Part shown: positions 58,471-64,000 of the stretch, in pieces
Layout: each line of letters begins with the position of its first letter
How positions within the stretch are numbered: the stretch's first letter is position 1
From: Pseudomonas sp. 30_B
Lineage (GTDB): Bacteria; Pseudomonadota; Gammaproteobacteria; Pseudomonadales; Pseudomonadaceae
DNA length: 64,000 nucleotides
Direction of reading: 5' to 3'
Assembly: GCF_017491605.1 (NCBI RefSeq)
Contig: NZ_JAFGYY010000015.1
Location: 80,793-144,792 of the forward strand
Made by a program: the position numbers and the translations under genes
Notes under the pieces: model-generated
Seen by the model: only the letters and a program-made list of their open reading frames with translations
Databases searched by the model: none
Told to the model about the DNA's origin: nothing

Positions 58471-59387
58471 GCTGGGTTCTCCACTTGCCAGGCATTGGTG
58501 GTGGCGCCGCGCCAGATTTCCGGGTCGCGCAGCACACCGTATTCATGCAGCCACTGGGCGTAGGGCTGCAGCAGTTCTTCGCGCTGCTCGCCCCAGCGGC
58601 CTTGATGCAGCCAGCTGGGCGCGATGCGCCGCAGGGATTCTGCCAGCATCTCGCGAGGAAAGTAGGGAATGGTGCGTTCGTAGACCGGCAGCGCGGCCTC
58701 GGGCTCGGCCGCCGCCGCGAGGAATCCGCGTGCAGTGACGGCGAGGAAGCGCCGGGCGATGTCCGCATTGGCGTCCAGCCAGTCTTCGCGGGCGCCCAGC
58801 AGATAGCTGTGGTAGGGCGGCGCACCGATCTCGTCCACCGGCAGCACCACGCGGCGCTCCTCGGCGATGGCGCTGGGCAGCAGCGCTTCCCAGGCCCAGT
58901 AGCCGCCGAAGCTGGCGTCGGCGAGGCCGGCGGCCAGGTCTTCCGGGCGCAGCTCGCGGAAGCCGGCGTCGACCAGTTCCACCGCATCCGGGTCGCCGCC
59001 ATCGCGGGACACCAGGTGGCGCACCATGGCCAGGCCGCGTGGCGTGGGGTTGAGCGCCAGGCGCTTGCCCTGCAGGTCGCGGGGGCGGCGGATGCCGCTG
59101 TCGGTGAGGGTCTGGATCGACTCCAGGCCGCGATGATTGATCGCCGCCACGCCGATCAGCGGCTGGCCGAGTTCGCGGCGCACCAGCAGGCGATTGCTGG
59201 GAAACACGCCGAACGCGGCGGCGCCGCGCGCCAGGTGGTCGAGGGTGTCGCCGTGGTAGGGGTCGTGCACCACCAGTTCCACGTCCAGCTCCGCTTCGCG
59301 GTACCAGCCGCGTTCACGGGCCAGGTAGAAACCGGCCGAATTCGGCCAGGGGTGGAAGTATTCGAGCATGACCCGCAAGGCAAACAT
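58467..59387 (-). CDS. NMT1/THI5-like protein without export signal
   Basis: Encodes 306 residues from ATG 59387, with GGAGAGAGG four bases upstream; an in-frame ATG at 59411 lies before that site. It is an NMT1/THI5-like (ThiY-type) type 2 binding fold: LEYFHPWPNSAGFYLARERGWYREAELDVEL near the start and GYWAWEALLPSAIAEERRVV in the middle. Unlike ThiY it has no signal peptide and no ABC partners; unlike fungal THI5 it lacks the CCCFC iron motif. So it is neither an obvious periplasmic binding protein nor a standard HMP-P synthase. First gene of the six-gene operon, under the palindrome at 59452-59467. Confidence 0.82.
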   Translation of the reverse strand: MFALRVMLEYFHPWPNSAGFYLARERGWYREAELDVELVVHDPYHGDTLDHLARGAAAFGVFPSNRLLVRRELGQPLIGVAAINHRGLESIQTLTDSGIRRPRDLQGKRLALNPTPRGLAMVRHLVSRDGGDPDAVELVDAGFRELRPEDLAAGLADASFGGYWAWEALLPSAIAEERRVVLPVDEIGAPPYHSYLLGAREDWLDANADIARRFLAVTARGFLAAAAEPEAALPVYERTIPYFPREMLAESLRRIAPSWLHQGRWGEQREELLQPYAQWLHEYGVLRDPEIWRGATTNAWQVENPA

Positions 59388-59451
59388 GGAACCTCTCTCC
59401 GAAACGGCCATCGGCCGGCGACTGCGATGGGGCGTATTGAAGGGGAGAGTA

Positions 59452-59467
59452 ATTGGTATATACCAAT
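59452..59467. promoter_or_regulatory. Perfect palindrome, candidate GntR/UTRA operator
   Basis: ATTGGTATATACCAAT is a perfect 16-bp palindrome, 65 bases before the first gene of the operon that ends with the GntR/UTRA regulator. It matches the known HutC/YvoA-type pattern TGGTATAGACCA in all but the centre. Confidence 0.65.
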
Positions 59468-59592
59468 ATGAATTTAACTGGTTTTTATAATTACAAGGAA
59501 TAAGGGTGCCTTGGCCGAGCCGTGCGATGTCAGCGGCATGAAGGTCGCATTTTCAGCGAGTCGTTGACCGGCGGGCGTGTGCCGATGGCCGA

Positions 59593-59624
59593 CCCGGGCT
59601 CGCTTCGTCCAAAGCGAGCCCGGG
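59593..59624. terminator. Strong GC hairpin downstream of lipA
   Basis: CCCGGGCTCGCTT (59593-59605) pairs perfectly with AAGCGAGCCCGGG (59612-59624), six-base loop, 65 bases after the lipA stop on the minus strand. No T tract, so a factor-assisted or processing role is possible. Confidence 0.5.
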
Positions 59625-59688
59625 GCCACGATGTTTTCCCCGAATCCGATCAGTACAGCTGTGCTCGCCGACGGAGCCGCTAGCGCAT

Positions 59689-60645
59689 TCAGCCGCCATG
59701 CGCCTGCTGATCCGCGTGGTACGAGGAGCGCACCAACGGGCCGGAAGCGACGTTCCTGAAGCCCATCTTCGCGCCTTCCTCGGCGAACCAGGCGAAGGTA
59801 TCCGGGTGGACGAAGCGCTGCACCGGCAGGTGGTTGCGCGAGGGCTGCAGGTACTGGCCGAGGGTCAGCATGTCGATGTCGTGCTCGCGCATGCGCTGCA
59901 TGACCTCGATGACTTCCTCGTCGGTCTCGCCCAGGCCGAGCATCAGGCCGGACTTGGTCGGCACGTGCGGAACCCGCTGCTTGAACTTCTGCAGCAGGTC
60001 CAGCGACCACTCGAAGTCCGAGCCCGGACGGGAGGACTTGTACAGGCGCGGCACGGTTTCCAGGTTGTGGTTGAACACATCCGGCGGCTCCTGGCCGGTG
60101 ATGTCCAGGGCGATGTCCATGCGCCCGCGGTAGTCCGGGACCAGGGTTTCCAGCTGGATGCCCGGGGACAGCTGGCGGATTTCCCGCAGGCAGTCGGCGA
60201 AGTGCTGGGCGCCGCCGTCGCGCAGGTCGTCGCGGTCCACCGAGGTGATCACCACGTATTTCAGGCGCAGGTCGGCGATGGCGATGGCGAGGTTCTTCGG
60301 CTCGTCGACGTCCAGCGGCTTCGGTCGGCCATGGCCGACGTCGCAGAACGGGCAGCGACGGGTGCAGATGTCGCCCATGATCATGAAGGTGGCGGTGCCG
60401 CCGGAGAAGCACTCACCCAGGTTTGGGCAGGAGGCTTCCTCGCAGACGCTGTGCAGCTTGTGCTTGCGCAGCAGTTGCTTGATGCGCGCGACCTCGGGCG
60501 AGGCGGGGATGCGCACGCGAATCCAGTCGGGTTTCTGCGGCAGTTCCTCGGTGGGGATGATCTTCACCGGAATGCGCGCGACCTTTTCCGCGCCGCGCAG
60601 CTTCACGCCGACTTCCACCTTGTGCGGTTGTGCTGATGTGCTCAT
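59689..60645 (-). CDS. lipA: Lipoyl synthase
   Basis: Encodes 318 residues. Both iron-sulfur motifs are complete: auxiliary cluster CEEASCPNLGEC (Cys68, 73, 79) and radical-SAM CTRRCPFC (Cys94, 98, 101), with the C-terminal RSSYHADQQ that ligates the auxiliary cluster. It inserts sulfur into octanoyl groups to make lipoyl cofactors. I start at ATG 60645 (AGGA upstream). Its position directly after gcvT suggests a copy dedicated to GcvH lipoylation in this glycine-cleavage locus; most genomes keep lipA with lipB elsewhere. Confidence 0.95.
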   Translation of the reverse strand: MSTSAQPHKVEVGVKLRGAEKVARIPVKIIPTEELPQKPDWIRVRIPASPEVARIKQLLRKHKLHSVCEEASCPNLGECFSGGTATFMIMGDICTRRCPFCDVGHGRPKPLDVDEPKNLAIAIADLRLKYVVITSVDRDDLRDGGAQHFADCLREIRQLSPGIQLETLVPDYRGRMDIALDITGQEPPDVFNHNLETVPRLYKSSRPGSDFEWSLDLLQKFKQRVPHVPTKSGLMLGLGETDEEVIEVMQRMREHDIDMLTLGQYLQPSRNHLPVQRFVHPDTFAWFAEEGAKMGFRNVASGPLVRSSYHADQQAHGG

Positions 60646-60662
60646 GAGGCTTCCTGGCATGG

Positions 60663-60690
60663 CGCGTTCCGGGGCGGGCCCCGGAACGCG
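60663..60690. repeat. Perfect GC hairpin between gcvT and lipA
   Basis: CGCGTTCCGGGGC (60663-60675) pairs with GCCCCGGAACGCG (60678-60690), two-base loop, no T tract. It lies in the 53-base gap between two co-oriented genes; possible transcript processing or attenuation element. Confidence 0.55.
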
Positions 60691-60698
60691 GGTGGGGA

Positions 60699-61820
60699 TC
60701 AACCGCGGTAGTAGCGCTGCGGCACGAACGGGGTGCGCGCCACCCGCATTGGCACGCGCTTGCCACGCACCACCGCCCAGACCTCGGTGTCCACGGCGCT
60801 GTACTCGCTGGGCAGGTAGCCCAGTGCGACCGGCGCGCCCAGGCTGGGGCCGAAGCCGCCGCTGCACACCTGGCCGATCACCTGGCCGTCGGCATCCACC
60901 AGTTCCGCGCCTTCGCGTACCGGCATGCGCTCCTGCGCCAGCAGGCCGACGCGCTTGCGTGCCACGCCTTCGGCCTGTTGCGCCAGCACCCGCTCGGCGC
61001 CGGGGAAGCCGCCGGCACGGGCGCCGCCGGCGCGGCGGTCCTTGGAAATCGCCCAGCCGAGCGAGGCTTCGATGGGCGTGGTCTGGGTGTTCATGTCATG
61101 GCCGTAGAGGCACAGGCCGGCTTCCAGGCGCAGCGAATCGCGGGCGCCCAGGCCGATCGGCTGGACTTCCGGCTCGGCCAGCAGGGCGCGGGCCAGGGCT
61201 TCGGCCTTTTCGACGGGCACCGAAATCTCGAAGCCGTCCTCGCCGGTGTAGCCCGAGCGGCTGACGTAGCATTCCACCCCCAGCAGCGTCACGTGGGCGA
61301 ACTGCATGAAGGTCATCTGCGCCACCTGCGGGGCGAGACGCGCCAGCACGGTGACCGCCGCCGGGCCTTGCAGGGCGAGCAGGGCGCGCTCCTCGAACAG
61401 CGGCTGGATTTCGCAGCGCTCGCCCAGGTGCTTGCGCAGGTGCGCCAGGTCCTGCTGCTTGCAGGCGGCGTTGACCACCAGGAACAGGTGATCGCCGGCG
61501 TTGGCCACCATCAGGTCGTCGAGGATGCCGCCTTCGGCATCGGTGAACAGCGCGTAGCGCTGCAGGCCCACCGGCAGGCCGAGGATATCGACCGGCACCA
61601 GGCTCTCCAGGGCGCGGGCGGCGCCTTCGCCACGGAGGATGATCTGGCCCATGTGCGAGACGTCGAACAGGCCGGCCTGCTCACGGGTATGCAGGTGCTC
61701 CTTGAGCACGCCCAGGGGGTATTGCACCGGCATGTCGTAGCCGGCGAAGGGCACCATGCGGGCGCCCAGTTCGAGGTGCAGGGCGTGCAGCGGGGTCTGT
61801 GCGAGGGTTTCAGTGGTCAT
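60699..61820 (-). CDS. gcvT: Aminomethyltransferase, glycine cleavage T protein
   Basis: Encodes 373 residues of full-length GcvT: LHLELGARMVPFAGYDMPVQYPLG, FDVSHMGQIILRGEGA, SRSGYTGEDGFEISVP and the C-terminal barrel (GFPGAERVL; VGQVCSGGFGPSLG). It releases ammonia from the lipoyl-bound aminomethyl group and passes the methylene to tetrahydrofolate. Clustered with sdaA and glyA as in the second gcv locus of P. aeruginosa (gcvH2-gcvP2-glyA2-sdaA-gcvT2); gcvP/gcvH would be beyond the window end. Confidence 0.95.
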   Translation of the reverse strand: MTTETLAQTPLHALHLELGARMVPFAGYDMPVQYPLGVLKEHLHTREQAGLFDVSHMGQIILRGEGAARALESLVPVDILGLPVGLQRYALFTDAEGGILDDLMVANAGDHLFLVVNAACKQQDLAHLRKHLGERCEIQPLFEERALLALQGPAAVTVLARLAPQVAQMTFMQFAHVTLLGVECYVSRSGYTGEDGFEISVPVEKAEALARALLAEPEVQPIGLGARDSLRLEAGLCLYGHDMNTQTTPIEASLGWAISKDRRAGGARAGGFPGAERVLAQQAEGVARKRVGLLAQERMPVREGAELVDADGQVIGQVCSGGFGPSLGAPVALGYLPSEYSAVDTEVWAVVRGKRVPMRVARTPFVPQRYYRG

Positions 61821-61870
61821 GCCGTGCTCCTGTCAATGTCGGGTAGGGGCTATCAGGGCGCGGGGCCGGG

Positions 61871-63247
<1,377 letters not shown>

Positions 63248-63286
63248 GGGGAGGCTCCAGAAGTCTCGGATCGCGACGCTTTATCT

Positions 63287-63357
63287 GTAGGAGCGGGCCA
63301 TGCCCGCGAACGCCCGGCAACGGCGGGCAATGCATCGCGGGCATGGCCCGCTCCTAC
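63287..63357. repeat. Paired REP element between sdaA and glyA
   Basis: Perfect 23-bp inverted repeat, arms 63287-63309 and 63335-63357, with core TAGGAGCGGGCCATGCCCGC, the usual Pseudomonas REP; the loop has an additional CGCCCGGC/GGCGGGC pairing. It fills most of the 132-base gap in the operon and may act on mRNA stability. Confidence 0.88.
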
Positions 63358-63379
63358 GAAGAGAAAGTGCGCGGGAATC

Positions 63380-64000
63380 TCAGCGGTAGACCGGATAGTC
63401 CGCGCACAGCCCGGCAACCTGCAGAGCCACCTTGGCCTCGACGTCGGCGTCGCCCAGGTGGTCCAGTACGTCGCAGATCCAGCCGGCCAGTTCGCGGCAC
63501 TGGCTTTCCTGCAGGCCACGGGTGGTGACCGCCGGGGTGCCGATGCGGATGCCGGAGGTGACGAACGGGCTTTGCGGGTCGTTCGGCACGGCGTTCTTGT
63601 TCACGGTGATGCCGACGCGGCCGAGGGCGGCGTCCGCTTCCTTGCCGGTCAGGCCCTGTTTCACCAGGCTGATCAGCATCAGGTGGTTGTCGGTGCCGCC
63701 GGAGACCACGTCGTAGCCACGGTCGATGAACACCGAGGCCATGGCCTTGGCGTTCTTGATCACCTGGGCCTGGTAGTCCTTGAAGCCGGGCTCCAGCGCT
63801 TCCTTGAAGCACACGGCCTTGGCGGCGATCACGTGCATCAGCGGGCCGCCCTGGGCGCCGGGGAAGACGGCGGAGTTGAGCTTCTTCTCGATCTCTTCGT
63901 TGGACTTGGCCAGGATCAGGCCGCCACGCGGACCGCGCAGGGTCTTGTGGGTGGTGGTGGTGACCACGTCGGCGTAGGGCAGCGGGTTCGGGTACAGGCC
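63380..64000 (-). CDS. glyA: Serine hydroxymethyltransferase, C-terminal half (5' end outside window)
   Basis: The frame is open to the window edge; 206 C-terminal residues are seen, starting GLYPNPLPYADVVTTTTHKTLRGPRGG (outline), where the Lys of TTTTHKT is the PLP Schiff-base residue. Later IDRGYDVVSGGTDNHLMLISL and GKEADAALGRVGITVNKNAVPNDPQSP are standard GlyA text. It interconverts glycine and serine with 5,10-methylene-THF, feeding the adjacent SdaA. Probably glyA2 of the gcv2 locus, given the neighbours. Confidence 0.95.
   Translation of the reverse strand, partial: GLYPNPLPYADVVTTTTHKTLRGPRGGLILAKSNEEIEKKLNSAVFPGAQGGPLMHVIAAKAVCFKEALEPGFKDYQAQVIKNAKAMASVFIDRGYDVVSGGTDNHLMLISLVKQGLTGKEADAALGRVGITVNKNAVPNDPQSPFVTSGIRIGTPAVTTRGLQESQCRELAGWICDVLDHLGDADVEAKVALQVAGLCADYPVYR

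Larger units (their letters stand above)
59388..59688. other. Intergenic region between lipA and the TonB/PnuC operon
   Basis: 301 bases. The left part holds the promoter and palindrome of the TonB/PnuC operon (AT-rich 59450-59500); the right part a GC hairpin behind lipA. I searched for a TPP riboswitch (THI box) in the leader of the NMT1-like gene and saw none. No gene. Confidence 0.5.

Noticed and set aside
59388..59500. TPP riboswitch ahead of the THI5-like operon
   Set aside because: No CUGAGA or ACCUGAUCUGG-like core; the region is a short AT-rich promoter with a palindrome.

Overview
The window reads as a chromosomal segment of a high-GC Pseudomonas. The evidence is REP/REPIN palindromes of the Pseudomonas type, strongly G/C-biased third codon positions, several TonB-dependent receptors, many LysR/AraC/GntR/MocR regulators paired with small catabolic operons, and a gcvT-sdaA-glyA block like the second glycine-cleavage locus of the P. 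aeruginosa group. The species is not determined. I found no tRNA, rRNA, transposase, integrase or CRISPR array.

Layout: 1-4551 is the end of a giant repeat adhesin followed by a TolC-like outer-membrane lipoprotein, probably its type I secretion exit channel. 4669-10545 holds a GlxA-type regulator and two divergent catabolic operons (RidA / 2-hydroxyacid dehydrogenase / MFS against FAD oxidoreductase / cupin). 10605-10850 is a REP/REPIN block. 10876-14995 is a MocR regulator divergent from a VOC / LysE / PhzF / DinB gene row, with a palindromic operator candidate between them. 15013-17311 is chrBA (chromate resistance). 17435-23708 carries a DHFR-like protein, a siderophore receptor with a Fur-like box, a PfpI protein, a small secreted protein, an SDR and a second GlxA regulator. 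23800-27392 is an NCS1 permease plus nitrilase-type amidohydrolase with a divergent LysR.

27393-28322 has a 71-residue gene and a possible structured RNA. 28323-30417 is a tricarballylate-type MFS with an orphan ModA-like binding protein. 30403-34472 is a LysR divergent from a Cys/Met-metabolism PLP enzyme and an MmuP-like S-methylmethionine permease. 34520-40396 groups a threonine-synthase paralogue, an Lrp regulator, an ACT-less homoserine dehydrogenase, an aldehyde dehydrogenase and a RidA protein; I infer homoserine catabolism. 40671-44974 is a ribose-type ABC transporter plus a molybdopterin oxidoreductase. 45342-49587 is a TonB receptor, an APC permease and a DUF3574 protein. 49572-50890 is a second DUF3574 lipoprotein with a spermidine-synthase-like gene.

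Two parts look least described. The first is a 168-residue protein at 51327-51833 made of 73 Met and 14 Cys residues, built from a duplicated module with exactly conserved Cys spacing. The second is a minus-strand operon (59387 to 52813): NMT1/THI5-like protein without signal peptide, small-molecule kinase, rhodanese, TonB receptor, PnuC transporter and GntR/UTRA regulator. It is preceded by a perfect 16-bp palindrome that fits a GntR/HutC operator, and it looks like a complete vitamin-like salvage route. The window ends with lipA, gcvT, sdaA and a truncated glyA.
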